Numbered from the stretch's first letter, positions 33,480 to 42,745 are shown. The stretch is DNA of 64,000 bases from Hydrogenophaga pseudoflava NBRC 102511 (GCF_001592285.1 NZ_BCWQ01000019.1:1-64000), one strand, 5' to 3'. Notes: a model not told the origin generated them from the sequence alone. Numbers and translations: made by a program.

Positions 33480-33989
33480 TCAGTTGCGGCGCTTGAGGGT
33501 GTAGCGGCTTTCGTAGAAGCTGTTGGGGTAGCCCTCGGCGTCCTTGCTGGCGTCCACGTCGCCCAGCTGGAGCGTGCTGCCGTCGGTGTACATGACCAGC
33601 TTGCCGTTGCCCTGGTCGGCGGCGCCATTGAACTTGTCGGCGGTCACACCGGAGATGGCCTTGGTGCCGGCGTGGTTCATCGACAGGTTGGTCAGCACCT
33701 TCTCGTCCTTGACGCTGGGGCCGGAGCAGGAGCTGCCGATGTAGCCGTAGGCGACCACGTTGCCGCTGAAGCTGGTGGCCGAGGTCTTGGTGAAGTCGGC
33801 ACGGACCTTGGCGGACGCGCCGCTGTCGGCGTAGCAGTCGGACTCCCAGGTGCCGATGTACTTCGCCACCACGTCGCCGGAGCTGTCTCCCTCCACCGAT
33901 GGATCGTCGTCACCACCGCCGCAGGCGGCAAGCAGAGCGGTGGCGGCCAGGGTCGCGGCGATCAGCGGGAAACGCAGGGGCTTGGTCAT
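33480..33989 (-). CDS. Small lipoprotein of unknown function
   Basis: A 169-residue predicted lipoprotein. The signal MTKPLRFPLIAATLAATALL is followed by AACGGG with C23 as the lipidated residue. An Asp/Ser-rich linker precedes a beta-rich domain with two cysteines (ESDCYADSG and SSCSGPS) that could form a disulfide. It has repeated aromatic/Gly strands reminiscent of small outer-membrane-associated domains. The family is not recognised. AAGGA lies upstream of the ATG. Confidence 0.75.
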   Translation of the reverse strand: MTKPLRFPLIAATLAATALLAACGGGDDDPSVEGDSSGDVVAKYIGTWESDCYADSGASAKVRADFTKTSATSFSGNVVAYGYIGSSCSGPSVKDEKVLTNLSMNHAGTKAISGVTADKFNGAADQGNGKLVMYTDGSTLQLGDVDASKDAEGYPNSFYESRYTLKRRN

Positions 33990-34072
33990 CGGAGGAGTCC
34001 TTCTCTTGGGTGATGGGGTGCCGAAAGCATCTTCAGGCGACCGGATTCTGCCCGATTCACCCGTGCGAAAGC

Positions 34073-34651
34073 TCAACGCAGGCGCCAGAGCCCCCACAAA
34101 CCCGCGGCGGCGAGCAGCCCGCCCAGCAGAAGGCCCACCGAGTCCTCCGCCCAGGCGCTGACCCATTCCCAGCGATCGGCGAACACGTAACCGAGCCCAC
34201 CGAACAGCGCCACCCAGACCAGTTCCCCCACCAGCACCGGCAGCAGGAACCTGTGCCAGGGAAAACGGGTGCTGCCGGCCAGCAGGTTGACCGGCAGCGC
34301 CAGCGGGGTCAGCAGGAAGCGGGTCAGCAGCACCGCCCAGGCGCCCTGGCGGGTAAACGTGTCGGCCGCCCGCAGCCAGACCGGACCGGTGCGCCACGAC
34401 AGCGGCAGGCGCTGGCCCATCAGCCGGCCTGCGAGATAGCAGCCCATGTCCCCCGCCACCGCGGCGGCCACACCGGTCGCGGCCGACGTCACGGGTTCGA
34501 GCACACCCTGACGGGCAAAGGCGCCGGCGGCCAGCAGCAGCATGGTGGCCGGCAGCGGCACGCCCAGCGCAGCCAGGAACAGCACGGAGGCCAGCAGCCA
34601 CTGGCCCTGGTTGATCAAGGCCGTCAGCAGCGCACCGCTGAGGTCGCTCAC
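34073..34651 (-). CDS. DedA-family membrane protein
   Basis: A 192-residue inner-membrane protein with about five hydrophobic segments. It has the DedA/VTT pattern: LGVPLPATMLLLAAGAFARQ, the GDMGCYLAGRLMGQRL half-helix, and LLTRFLLTPLALPVNLLAGS with the conserved Arg. DedA proteins move lipids or lipid-linked cargo. The start is a GTG at 34651 that overlaps the stop of the upstream gene as GTGA, showing coupling. Confidence 0.88.
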   Translation of the reverse strand: MSDLSGALLTALINQGQWLLASVLFLAALGVPLPATMLLLAAGAFARQGVLEPVTSAATGVAAAVAGDMGCYLAGRLMGQRLPLSWRTGPVWLRAADTFTRQGAWAVLLTRFLLTPLALPVNLLAGSTRFPWHRFLLPVLVGELVWVALFGGLGYVFADRWEWVSAWAEDSVGLLLGGLLAAAGLWGLWRLR

Positions 34652-35028
34652 CGATCAGGCTCCTGCAGCGCTGACCGGCGCGCCAGAATCAGCGCCTCGA
34701 CCTTCTTGCGCCCCTCCAACGGGTCGATGCCTTGCGCGCCGAACCAGTCGTGAAGGCTGAGGTCGTCGCCGCCGGACGCCGGCAGGCCCAGCGCCTCGCG
34801 CACCTGGGCCTCCGGCACGCCATGCACCCGCTCTATATAAGAAAGAGTCATCCAGCCGCGCAGCGTCTCGACCTGGATCTCGCCTGCGGCCAGGCGCGTC
34901 TGGTAGTCGTGCTGGCGCCAGGCGCGCCAGGCGAACACGCTCATCAGCAGCAGGCCGACCACCAGCGCCGCCACGGCGAGCCGACGCGGCCAGCGCGCCG
35001 GTCTTGGTGCGCCTTCAGGGCTGGCCAC
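34648..35028 (-). CDS. Membrane-anchored hypothetical protein
   Basis: A 126-residue protein with one N-terminal membrane helix ([20 protein letters not shown]) and a C-terminal helical domain. The domain contains [20 protein letters not shown], then [10 protein letters not shown], a stretch that resembles small helical modules found in membrane or respiratory-linked proteins. The start is a GTG at 35028 that overlaps the end of the TerB-like gene. It is coupled to the DedA-like gene, suggesting a joint membrane function, which remains unknown. Confidence 0.65.
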   Translation of the reverse strand: MASPEGAPRPARWPRRLAVAALVVGLLLMSVFAWRAWRQHDYQTRLAAGEIQVETLRGWMTLSYIERVHGVPEAQVREALGLPASGGDDLSLHDWFGAQGIDPLEGRKKVEALILARRSALQEPDR

Positions 35029-35992
35029 GCACCATCCCCAGCACCTTGCCCATGTCCAGCGTGCGCGAAAGGTCCTTCATCTGGGGCAGGTACTGGGTCT
35101 GCATCTGCTGGGCCGGGGTCAGCAGCTGCTGGAAGGTCTGCTGCAGCAGCGCCGTGCTCATGACGCGACCGCCGGCGTAATAACGCCGGGCCACCTGGCC
35201 GAGCGCATAGGTGGTGGCAAACGACATCGCCATGCCGGTGGCCACGCCGCCGATCCCGCCGATGGTGCGACCGGCCACCTTGCCCAGCAGGCCACCCAGG
35301 AGCTTGCGGCCGAACTGCTCCACGTACTGGGAGGTCAGGCCCACGCCGACAGTGGTGATGAACTCCTTGATGTGGCCTTGGTCGAGTTCGATGCCGTGGG
35401 CGCGGCCGATGTTGTAGACCATGCGCACCTGCAGCGGGATGATGGCCATCGAGGCCCAGGACTGCGGCAGCAGTTCCAGCGCGCCGTTGAGCAGGGCCGC
35501 ATTCAGGATGGTCTTGTCCAGGGCGGCTTCTTGCGCGGGATCAGCGGCCTGCGTGCCCGTTGGTACCTGAGCGGCCACTGGCACCGGCGCGCTCACAGGC
35601 GCGGCGGCGGCTGCGGCCGTGAGCACCGCGTCGGCCTCCTGCTCGAAGGCCTGGGCGCGGCCCGCGTCCAGGGCCAGGCGGGACTTCAGGTCCGACAGAA
35701 ACGCGGTTTCCGCCGCGTTCTGCCGCCCGTCGGCGTCGCAGACACACACCGCCATTTCATAGGCCAGCTGGCGCTGGGCCGGGTCGCGCAAGGCGGCCAC
35801 GGCATCGGCGAGCGTCACCCGCTTGAGCAGCACATCCTGATACAAACCCGCCAGCGCCGCACCCCCGGCCTCGCGGCCCAGCGACTCCGCCAGGCGCCGC
35901 ACGGCCTCGCGCTCGCTGTCGGCCTTGTCGCCGTCGGCAAAGGCTGCGAGCAAGGCGATGGTGAGGATGGCTTGCTGTTCTTTCAGATCCAT
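35015..35992 (-). CDS. TerB-like / DUF697-like protein
   Basis: A 325-residue protein with two parts. Residues 1-120 are a TerB/DUF533-like helical domain ([20 protein letters not shown], then [15 protein letters not shown]), with acidic D-x-D/E pairs that can bind divalent metal. After an Ala/Pro/Val linker, residues about 165-325 resemble the membrane-associated YcjF/DUF697 region. This has Gly-rich amphipathic helices ([20 protein letters not shown], then [15 protein letters not shown]). The role is unknown; stress or envelope functions are usual for such domains. The start at 35992 (MDLKEQQ) is the only family-like one. Confidence 0.78.
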   Translation of the reverse strand: MDLKEQQAILTIALLAAFADGDKADSEREAVRRLAESLGREAGGAALAGLYQDVLLKRVTLADAVAALRDPAQRQLAYEMAVCVCDADGRQNAAETAFLSDLKSRLALDAGRAQAFEQEADAVLTAAAAAAPVSAPVPVAAQVPTGTQAADPAQEAALDKTILNAALLNGALELLPQSWASMAIIPLQVRMVYNIGRAHGIELDQGHIKEFITTVGVGLTSQYVEQFGRKLLGGLLGKVAGRTIGGIGGVATGMAMSFATTYALGQVARRYYAGGRVMSTALLQQTFQQLLTPAQQMQTQYLPQMKDLSRTLDMGKVLGMVRGQP

Positions 35993-36079
35993 GGAACGTA
36001 TTCCTTTGTAGATGACTCGGAGCACTGTAGAGCAACCCCTGCCGCCCGGGTTCCCGGTGCCAGCCCCGATAATCCCCGC

Positions 36080-36628
36080 ATGCGTTTCCTGATCGACTTT
36101 TTCCCCATTGCGCTGTTTGTGGCCGCCTACAAGTTTGGCGACATCTACACCGCGACCGGCGTGCTCATGGCCGCCACCGTGGTGCAGACCGGCATCATCT
36201 ACGGCATCGACAAGCGGCTGCAGACGCTGCAGAAAGTGACGCTGCTGCTGGTGCTGGTGTTCGGAGCCCTCACGCTGCTGCTGCACGACGAGCGCTTCAT
36301 CAAGTGGAAGCCCACCGTGCTCTACGCGAGCATGGCGATTGTGCTGGCCGCGGCGCTGTGGGTCTGGAAGAAGAACTTCCTGCAGATCCTCCTGGGCAGC
36401 CAGCTCAGCCTGCCGGCGCCGGTGTGGTCGCGCCTGACCGTGATCTGGATCGGCTATTTCCTGTTCATGGCCGCCATCAACGCCTACGTCGCGGCCTACT
36501 ACTCCACCGAGGACTGGGTGAACTTCAAGCTCTGGGGCTACGTGTTCCCGGTGGTGTTCATCGTCGGCCAGGGCCTGTACATCGCCCGCTACCTCAAGAG
36601 CGACACCGAAGCGGGGACCGGCTCATGA
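36080..36628 (+). CDS. yciB: Inner-membrane septation protein A (YciB)
   Basis: A 182-residue protein with five hydrophobic segments. The family signature runs from [19 protein letters not shown] and [18 protein letters not shown] to [20 protein letters not shown]. The end motif [18 protein letters not shown] is also typical. It contributes to cell-envelope synthesis and septation. It overlaps the bolA-like gene as ATGA. Confidence 0.95.
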   Translation: MRFLIDFFPIALFVAAYKFGDIYTATGVLMAATVVQTGIIYGIDKRLQTLQKVTLLLVLVFGALTLLLHDERFIKWKPTVLYASMAIVLAAALWVWKKNFLQILLGSQLSLPAPVWSRLTVIWIGYFLFMAAINAYVAAYYSTEDWVNFKLWGYVFPVVFIVGQGLYIARYLKSDTEAGTGS

Positions 36629-36906
36629 TCCCGGACCAACTGTTCGTGCCCACCGCGGCCGCGCTGCAGGCCGCCCTGGACGCTGCCCTCAGCCCGACCC
36701 GGCTGGAAGTCATCGACGAAAGCGCGGCCCACGCCGGGCACGCCGGCGCCAACGGCTTGGGCTATGGAACCCATTTCCGGGTGCGCATCGCCGCCCCCGC
36801 CTTCACCGGCAAGAGCCGCGTGGCGCAACACCGCCTTGTGTATGATGCGCTGCGCAATTTCACCGACGCCGGCCTGCACGCGCTGGCCATCGAAATCCTC
36901 ACCTGA
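36625..36906 (+). CDS. BolA-family protein
   Basis: A 93-residue BolA/IbaG-like protein that works with monothiol glutaredoxins in iron-sulfur trafficking and stress control. The family core [20 protein letters not shown] and [11 protein letters not shown] is intact, with the invariant His in the AQHR loop. The ATG at 36625 overlaps the yciB stop. It sits between yciB and the parvulin gene, the usual betaproteobacterial order. Confidence 0.93.
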   Translation: MIPDQLFVPTAAALQAALDAALSPTRLEVIDESAAHAGHAGANGLGYGTHFRVRIAAPAFTGKSRVAQHRLVYDALRNFTDAGLHALAIEILT

Positions 36907-36914
36907 TCCACACC

Positions 36915-37694
36915 ATGAAATTCTCCCTGTCGGCCCTGACCGCCGCGGCCCTGATCGCTGCCGCTCCTCTGGCCATGGCCCAGAACGTCGCCATCGTCAA
37001 CGGCAAGGCCGTGCCCAGCAGCCGAGTCACCGCGCTGGAGCAGCAGATTGCAGCCTCAGGTCGTCCGATCGACGAGGCCACCCGCGCCCAGATCAAGGAA
37101 GAAGTCATCCTGCGCGAAGTCTTCATGCAGGAAGCCCAGAAGCGCGGTATTGCCGCCACGCCGGAATACAAGGAGCAGATGGAACTGGCCCGCCAGACCA
37201 TCATGATCCGCGCCCTGTTCGCCGACTACCAGAAGAAGAACCCGGTGTCCGACGCCGACCTGCAGGCCGAGTACGACAAGTTCGCCGCGGCCAACGGCGG
37301 CAAGGAGTACCGCGCACGCCACATCCTCGTTGAGAAGGAAGATGAGGCCAAGGCCATCATTGCGGCCATCAAGGGTGGCGCCAAGTTCGAAGACCAGGCC
37401 AAGGCCAAGTCCAAGGACCCGGGCTCCGGTGCCAACGGTGGTGACCTGGACTGGGCCAATGCCGCCAGCTACGTGACCGAGTTCTCCGAGGCCATGATCA
37501 AACTCGACAAGGGTCAGATGACCCAGGAGCCGGTCAAGAGCCAGTTCGGTTACCACATCATCCGTGTCGACGACGTGCGCCAGGCCAAGCTGCCGACCTT
37601 TGAAGAACTCAAGCCGCAGATCGCGCAGCAGATGCAGCAGCAGAAGCTGGGCGACTTCCAGCGCTCGCTGCGCGAGAAGGCCAAGATCCAGTAA
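36915..37694 (+). CDS. Periplasmic peptidyl-prolyl isomerase (parvulin type)
   Basis: A 259-residue folding catalyst. A cleavable signal peptide (MKFSLSALTAAALIAAAPLA, then MAQ) is followed by an N-terminal SurA-like helical region (residues 25-125). The parvulin domain includes YRARHILVEKEDEAKAIIAA, KAKSKDPGSGANGGDLDW, EFSEAMIKLDKGQ and FGYHIIRVDDVR. It probably assists outer-membrane protein maturation. It lies eight bases downstream of the bolA-like gene and is followed by a strong terminator. Confidence 0.94.
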   Translation: MKFSLSALTAAALIAAAPLAMAQNVAIVNGKAVPSSRVTALEQQIAASGRPIDEATRAQIKEEVILREVFMQEAQKRGIAATPEYKEQMELARQTIMIRALFADYQKKNPVSDADLQAEYDKFAAANGGKEYRARHILVEKEDEAKAIIAAIKGGAKFEDQAKAKSKDPGSGANGGDLDWANAASYVTEFSEAMIKLDKGQMTQEPVKSQFGYHIIRVDDVRQAKLPTFEELKPQIAQQMQQQKLGDFQRSLREKAKIQ

Positions 37695-37710
37695 GGATCG
37701 GCGTTCTCCT

Positions 37711-37742
37711 AAAAAAAGCGCGGCGTGGTCCGCGCTTTTTTT
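37711..37742 (+). terminator. Intrinsic terminator after the parvulin gene
   Basis: AAAAAAAGCGCG, an eight-base loop and CGCGCTTTTTTT make a 12-bp perfect stem with a T7 tract, 16 bases after the stop codon. The A-run on the other side would also allow termination of leftward transcription. Confidence 0.95.
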
Positions 37743-37780
37743 GTGGCCGCGAGGAAGTGGATCTGGCCACGCCGATCGGA

Positions 37781-37851
37781 TTGGATTTGATCAAATATTA
37801 GAACCAGGTGGTTTGGATGCCACAATTCGGCATCCATTTGATCAAATCCAA
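37781..37851. promoter_or_regulatory. Two nested palindromes upstream of the glutamine-synthetase-like operon
   Basis: TTGGATTTGATCAAAT (37781-37796) and its exact reverse complement (37836-37851) bracket an inner dyad TGGATGCC-N7-GGCATCCA (37814-37836). Each outer arm itself holds the palindrome ATTTGATCAAAT. The right arm ends two bases before the ATG at 37854. This is the expected operator zone for the GntR-type regulator encoded as the third gene of the operon, and dimers could bind both arms. The Shine-Dalgarno is not obvious, so repressor binding or RNA folding could also hide the start. Confidence 0.75.
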
Positions 37852-37853
37852 CC

Positions 37854-39200
37854 ATGAACGCGCCCCCCACCGACATCCACAGCTTCCTGAGCGAGCACCG
37901 CATCCACGAGGTCGAGTGCGTGATTCCCGACATGACCGGGATCGCCCGCGGCAAGATCCTCCCCAAGGATCTGTTCCTCAGCTCCGGGCACATGCGCCTG
38001 CCCAAGAGCGTGCTGCTCAACACCGTCAACGGCCAGCAGCCCGACAACGCCGAGTTCGTCGGCGACACCGACCCCGACATGGTCTGCGTGCCCGACCTGT
38101 CGACGGCGCGCATGGTGCCCTGGGCAGCCGAACAGGTCGCGGTCATCATCCACGACTGCGAGGAGTTCGACGGCTCGCCGGTGGCGCTCTCGCCCCGCAG
38201 CGTGCTGCGCCGGGTGCTGGCGCTGTACGACGCACAGGGCTGGCAGCCGGTGGTGGCGCCCGAGATGGAGTTCTACCTGGTCGCCCGCCAGCAGAACCCG
38301 CACGAGCCGCTGCAACCGCCGCTGGGCCGCACCGGCAAACCCGAGGCCGGCCGGCAGTCGTACTCGATCGATGCCGTCAACGACTTCGACCCCTTCTTCC
38401 TGGAGCTCTCGCGCTTCTGCGAGGTGCACCGCCTGGGCGTCGAGACCCTGATCCACGAGGCCGGCGCCGGCCAGATGGAGATCAACTTCACCCACGGTGA
38501 TGCCATGGACCTGGCCGACCGGGTGTTCCTGTTCAAGCGCACCGTGCGGGAAACGGCGCTGCGCCACGGCATCTTCGCCACCTTCATGGCCAAGCCGATG
38601 GAGGCCGAGCCGGGCAGCGCGATGCACATCCACCAGAGCATCCTGGACCGCGCCACCGGCCGCAACATCTTCAGCGAAGAGGACGGCGCGGTAACGCCGC
38701 ATTTCCGCCACTTCATCGCCGGCCTGCAGCGCTACGTGCCGCAGGTGATGCCGATGCTGGCGCCCTATGTGAACTCCTACCGGCGCCTCTCGCGCTACAT
38801 GTCGGCGCCGATCAATGTGCAGTGGGGCTACGACAACCGCACCTGCGGCATCCGCGTGCCGGAGTCCGACGCCGCCAACCGCCGGGTGGAGAACCGCGTG
38901 CCGGGCGTGGACGTGAACCCGTACCTGGCCATGGCTGCGACGCTGGGTGCCGGTTACCTGGGGCTGATGGAGAAGCGCCAGCCCAGCGAGCCGATGAAAA
39001 CCAGTGCCTGGGACAGCGACCAGGACCTGCCCAGCCACATGGAGGACTCGATCCGCCGCATGCGCGAGTGCGAAGCGCTGCGCGATGTCTTCGGTGGTGC
39101 CTTCATCGACGCCTTCCTCGCGGTCAAGGAACTGGAATACGCCACCTACAACCGCGTGATCAGCTCCTGGGAGCGCGAGCACCTGCTGCTGCTGGTCTGA
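37854..39200 (+). CDS. Glutamine-synthetase-family gamma-glutamyl ligase (PuuA-like)
   Basis: A 448-residue enzyme of the glutamine synthetase superfamily. Catalytic-site features are PEMEFYLV (metal-binding glutamates), IHEAGAGQMEINFTHGDAMD, and AMHIHQSI (ammonia/ATP region). The adenylylation tyrosine region of true GlnA is absent, and the DMTGIARGKILP N terminus matches gamma-glutamyl-amine synthetases such as PuuA. The enzyme probably ligates glutamate to an amine as the first step of its breakdown. Nitrogen assimilation proper is unlikely. First gene of an operon with a class III aminotransferase and a GntR regulator. Confidence 0.9.
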   Translation: MNAPPTDIHSFLSEHRIHEVECVIPDMTGIARGKILPKDLFLSSGHMRLPKSVLLNTVNGQQPDNAEFVGDTDPDMVCVPDLSTARMVPWAAEQVAVIIHDCEEFDGSPVALSPRSVLRRVLALYDAQGWQPVVAPEMEFYLVARQQNPHEPLQPPLGRTGKPEAGRQSYSIDAVNDFDPFFLELSRFCEVHRLGVETLIHEAGAGQMEINFTHGDAMDLADRVFLFKRTVRETALRHGIFATFMAKPMEAEPGSAMHIHQSILDRATGRNIFSEEDGAVTPHFRHFIAGLQRYVPQVMPMLAPYVNSYRRLSRYMSAPINVQWGYDNRTCGIRVPESDAANRRVENRVPGVDVNPYLAMAATLGAGYLGLMEKRQPSEPMKTSAWDSDQDLPSHMEDSIRRMRECEALRDVFGGAFIDAFLAVKELEYATYNRVISSWEREHLLLLV

Positions 39201-39213
39201 GGAGACACCCCCC

Positions 39214-40596
39214 ATGACGCAAGAACAACGACCCACCCGCACCGGCCTGGACTGGCCGCGCGCACAGACCTTCCTCGCGCAGGAGCGCGCCCGTTTTCAC
39301 GAGGCCCACCCACGATCGGCGGCCCTCGCCGCCCGCGCCCGCGACCACCTGCTGTTCGGGGTGCCGCTGCACTGGATGAACGACTGGGGCACGCCGTTCG
39401 CGCTGCACGTCGACCACGCCAGCGGCGCCCAGGTGACCGACGTCGACGGCCACACACTGACCGACTTCTGCCTGGGCGACACCGGCGCCATGTTCGGCCA
39501 TTCGCCCGCGCCGGTGGCGGCCGCCGTCGCCCGCCAGGCCACCCGGGGCTTCACCACCATGCTGGCCACCGAGGACGCGGCCGTGGTCGGCGAACAGCTG
39601 GCGCAGCGCTTCGGCCTGCCGGTGTGGCAGTTCGCGATGAGCGCCACCGATGCCAACCGCTACATCGTGCGCTGGCTCCGTGCCGCCACGGGGCGCAAGA
39701 AGATCCTGGTCTTCAACGGCTGCTACCACGGCACCATCGAGGACGTGTTCGTCGATCTGGTGGATGGTCGGCCGGTGCAGCGCGACAGCCTGCTGGGCCA
39801 GGTGCACAACCTGCTGGACACCACCGTGGTGGTCGAGTTCAACGACCTGGCCGCGCTCGACGCCGCACTGGCTGATGGTGACGTGGCCTGCGTGCTGGCC
39901 GAACCGGTGATGACCAACATCGGTATGGTGCTGCCCGAGCCCGGCTACTGGGCCGAAGCTCAGCAGATCATCCGCCGCCACGGCACGCTGCTGGTGATGG
40001 ACGAGACCCACACCATCAGCACCGGCCCTGGCGGCTACGCCCGCGCCCAAGGCATCGCTCCCGATGCCTTGGTGCTCGGCAAACCGGTGGGCGGCGGCGT
40101 ACCCTGCGCGGTCTACGGCATGAGCGCCGAACTGGCGGCCCGCGTCGAACGGGCCAAGCGCGAGGCCCCACCGGGCCACAGCGGCATCGGCACCACGCTG
40201 ACCGGCAACATGCTGGCCATGGCCGCGATGCGCGCGGCTCTCACCGAGGTCATGACCCCGGCCGCCTACGGGCACATGCTGGCACTGGCGCAGCGGCTGG
40301 CTGCCGGGCTGCGGGAGGTGATCGCGCGGCATGGCCTGCCCTGGTGCGTGACCCAGGTCGGCGCGCGCACCGAGTTCCAGTTCTGCCCGACCCCGCCCAG
40401 GAACGGCAGCGAAGCCGACCGCATCCTCGACGGCGAGCTGGAGCACCTGATCCACCTTGGCCTGCTCAACCGCGGCGTCATGATCACGCCCTTCCACAAC
40501 ATGATGCTGGTCTGCCCGCAGACCACCGACGAGCACGTCGCGCAGCTGATCGGCGCGCTCGACGAGGCGCTGACCCAGATCACGCAGAAGGCATGA
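39214..40596 (+). CDS. Class III PLP-dependent aminotransferase (GSA-aminomutase-like)
   Basis: A 460-residue fold-type I enzyme of the class III group. The PLP phosphate/ring contacts are seen in FNGCYHGTIEDV and in VMDETHTIS. The Schiff-base lysine is in LVLGKPVGGGVPCA. It resembles glutamate-1-semialdehyde aminomutases, but the operon suggests a catabolic aminotransferase acting on an amine or amino acid handled by the PuuA-like ligase. It starts 13 bases after the ligase stop and overlaps the GntR gene as ATGA. Confidence 0.9.
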   Translation: MTQEQRPTRTGLDWPRAQTFLAQERARFHEAHPRSAALAARARDHLLFGVPLHWMNDWGTPFALHVDHASGAQVTDVDGHTLTDFCLGDTGAMFGHSPAPVAAAVARQATRGFTTMLATEDAAVVGEQLAQRFGLPVWQFAMSATDANRYIVRWLRAATGRKKILVFNGCYHGTIEDVFVDLVDGRPVQRDSLLGQVHNLLDTTVVVEFNDLAALDAALADGDVACVLAEPVMTNIGMVLPEPGYWAEAQQIIRRHGTLLVMDETHTISTGPGGYARAQGIAPDALVLGKPVGGGVPCAVYGMSAELAARVERAKREAPPGHSGIGTTLTGNMLAMAAMRAALTEVMTPAAYGHMLALAQRLAAGLREVIARHGLPWCVTQVGARTEFQFCPTPPRNGSEADRILDGELEHLIHLGLLNRGVMITPFHNMMLVCPQTTDEHVAQLIGALDEALTQITQKA

Positions 40597-41237
40597 AGAC
40601 CCCCGCCCCGACCCAGCAGGACGAGACCTATGCGCGGTTGCGCCAGTGGGTCACCGTGGGCCAGTTCCTGCCGGGGGAGCGGCTGAAAATCCACGCCATC
40701 GCCGAGAAGCTGGGCGTGGGCGTGATGCCGGTGCGCGCCGCGCTGCAGCGGCTGGCGGCCGAGGGTGCGCTGGTCAACGTGCCCCACGCCGGCATGCAGG
40801 TGCCCAAACTCTCGCTGGCCGAGTTCGACGATGTGCTGCAGACCCGGCTGCTGCTGGAAGGCGAAGCGGCCGAGCGTGGCGCCCACCGGCTCGACGCCAC
40901 CGGTGTGGCCGAGCTGCTGGCGCTGGAGCAGCGCATGCGCGAGGCGCTCAAGGCCGGTGATGCCAAGGGCTATCTCGACGCCAACGAGCTGTTCCACCTG
41001 CGCCTGTACCAGGCCGCCGCCTCCCCCACCCTGCTCTCGCTGATCGAGACCGTCTGGCTCAAGGTCGGGCCGCTGTCGAACAGGCTGTTCGAGGTGGAAG
41101 CCTCGCAGCGCGTGATCAACGACGCCCACGGCGACGCGGTGATGGCGCTGCGCCTGCGCGACAGCGCCGGCGTGCGGCGCGCGATTGAGAAGGACTTGTT
41201 CGTGGCCGCGCAGTTCCTGCGGCCGTTCTGCGCCTGA
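40593..41237 (+). CDS. GntR-family regulator with FCD domain
   Basis: A 214-residue transcription factor. The N-terminal winged HTH reads LKIHAIAEKLGVGVMPVRAA then LQRLAAEGAL, and the C-terminal all-helical FCD ligand domain (about residues 75-210) includes RLLLEGEAAERGAHRL and DANELFHLRLYQAA with its metal/ligand histidine. It is the third gene of the PuuA-like/aminotransferase operon and most likely autoregulates it through the nested palindromes at 37781-37851. That target is inferred from linkage. Confidence 0.92.
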   Translation: MKTPAPTQQDETYARLRQWVTVGQFLPGERLKIHAIAEKLGVGVMPVRAALQRLAAEGALVNVPHAGMQVPKLSLAEFDDVLQTRLLLEGEAAERGAHRLDATGVAELLALEQRMREALKAGDAKGYLDANELFHLRLYQAAASPTLLSLIETVWLKVGPLSNRLFEVEASQRVINDAHGDAVMALRLRDSAGVRRAIEKDLFVAAQFLRPFCA

Positions 41238-41243
41238 ACCGGC

Positions 41244-41993
41244 TCAGCCGCGCCACCAGACGAAGGCCGCCAGCAGGCCGATCATCACCGGCTGGTGCAG
41301 CAGGTAGTACGACAGGCTCCAGCGCCCCAGCACCACCAGAGAGCGGCGCAGCCCGGTGGCCGCCGCGTCGCCCGCGCCCAGCCATTGCGGTCGGTGTGCC
41401 AGCGCCCAGCGCCCGGCGGCGACGCCCCACCACATCACGCCCAGCCAGGGCAGCACCGGAGCGTAGTCCTCGGTCACCGGCAGCTCGCTGATGAAGCCCA
41501 GCGCGTTCCAGCCCGGCTGGTTCAGGAACGCCAGCGACGGCAGCGCGCCGATCACCAGTGGCGCGATCCACTTCATCGACACCGCGATTGCCCCGAGCGG
41601 CCAGAGCCAGGCGCCCCAGCCGGCCGTCAGTCGCACCAGGACCAGCATGGCCGCAATGCCGTGCAGAATGCCAAAGTAGATGAAGGTGTCCGGGAACATC
41701 AGCCAGGAGCCAATGCTCACCAGCAGCGCCCCACCCGCCACCTGCGCCCAGCGCTTCCAGAACCGCGGCCAGCCCTGCCCCTGCTGCAGCGCCACCGCCT
41801 GCGACAGCCCGGCGGTGAACAGGAACAGGCTCACGATGAACGTGCGCTGCCAGGTCCAGAACGGGTCGTCGTAGAAGTCCTGCTGAATGAAGCCGAAGTG
41901 GTTGAGGTCGAAGCAGAAATGGAAGGCGGTCATCCACAGCATCGCCACCGCACGCAGCAGGTCGATGCGGTCCAGGCGCGCGGTGGCCTTCAC
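41244..41993 (-). CDS. DUF1624-family membrane acyltransferase-like protein
   Basis: A 249-residue membrane protein with about six or seven hydrophobic segments. It has the DUF1624 (heparan-alpha-glucosaminide N-acetyltransferase-like) signature: RIDLLRAVAMLWMTAFHFCF and DLNHFGF near the start, and GILHGIAAMLVLVRL and GRWSLSYYLLHQPVMIGLL later, with conserved histidines. The start is a GTG at 41993, overlapping the upstream hydrolase stop as GTGA. Transfer of an acyl group across the membrane is the family expectation, and the substrate is unknown. Confidence 0.88.
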   Translation of the reverse strand: MKATARLDRIDLLRAVAMLWMTAFHFCFDLNHFGFIQQDFYDDPFWTWQRTFIVSLFLFTAGLSQAVALQQGQGWPRFWKRWAQVAGGALLVSIGSWLMFPDTFIYFGILHGIAAMLVLVRLTAGWGAWLWPLGAIAVSMKWIAPLVIGALPSLAFLNQPGWNALGFISELPVTEDYAPVLPWLGVMWWGVAAGRWALAHRPQWLGAGDAAATGLRRSLVVLGRWSLSYYLLHQPVMIGLLAAFVWWRG

Positions 41994-42745
41994 CGGCAAC
42001 TCGAATGCACCTTCAGCAGCAGCTGTGCCAGTTCGCGCGGCGCGCTGACCATCGGGTCGTGGCCGGTCGCCAGCTCGTACACCGTCCAGCCCGGCTCGCT
42101 GCGCACGCGCTTGCGGGCGGCGTCGATGGTGGCCAGCGGCGGGTTCGTGCAGTCGATGAAGCTGTGCGGGATGGACCACACCAGCGCCGGGTCGAACAGC
42201 AGGGTCTCGTGGTACAGGCGGTAGGGCTGCGGCGTCTGGCGGCGGTTGACCCAGTCGCGGTCGGCGCCTTCCAGTCCGAACACGCTCGCGTCTGGCGGCG
42301 GGAAACTCAGCCCGCCGCTGCTGCGCTGCGCCTCGGCGGCCCGCTTGGCCACGGTCTCCGCCGAGTGGGGCGTGCTCCAGCTGTTGCCGGGGTCTGGAAC
42401 GCCCGCATCCAGATAGACCAGGTGCTGCAGCAGGCCGGGGTGCGCGCGCTGCAGGCGGTCGGCCACGCAGGTGATCAGGTTGCCCGCGTAGCTGTGGCCG
42501 ACCAGCACCACCCGCTCCAGTTCCTCGGCTTCGATCAGCCCGATCACGTCCTGGATGTGGGTGTTGATGCCGACTGTCGGGCTCAGCAGGTGGGCCCGTT
42601 CGCCCACGCCAGTGAGGGTGACGGCGTGGGTGTCCACACCGGCGCCGCGCAGCAGCGGCAGCACCCGCTTCCAGCACCAGGCGCCGTGCCAGGAGCCGTG
42701 GACGAGGACGATGGCGGTGCTGGAGGGGTCGTGGGATGCAGGCAT
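41990..42745 (-). CDS. Alpha/beta-fold hydrolase (HNL/salicylate-esterase-like)
   Basis: A 251-residue alpha/beta hydrolase. The oxyanion region HGSWHGAWCWKRVLPLL, nucleophile GHSYAGN, and C-terminal histidine in ELATGHDPMVSAP with an acid before it form the expected triad. The pattern matches the hydroxynitrile lyase/methylesterase-like branch. No signal peptide is seen. The gene is coupled to the DUF1624 gene by a GTGA overlap and is divergent from rlhA. The start at 42745 (MPASHD) is taken. Confidence 0.88.
   Translation of the reverse strand: MPASHDPSSTAIVLVHGSWHGAWCWKRVLPLLRGAGVDTHAVTLTGVGERAHLLSPTVGINTHIQDVIGLIEAEELERVVLVGHSYAGNLITCVADRLQRAHPGLLQHLVYLDAGVPDPGNSWSTPHSAETVAKRAAEAQRSSGGLSFPPPDASVFGLEGADRDWVNRRQTPQPYRLYHETLLFDPALVWSIPHSFIDCTNPPLATIDAARKRVRSEPGWTVYELATGHDPMVSAPRELAQLLLKVHSSCR

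Noticed and set aside
37781-37851. Reading the nested palindromes as a rho-independent terminator
   Set aside because: A strong terminator already lies at 37711-37742. The palindromes have no T-run and abut a start codon, so operator function is more likely.
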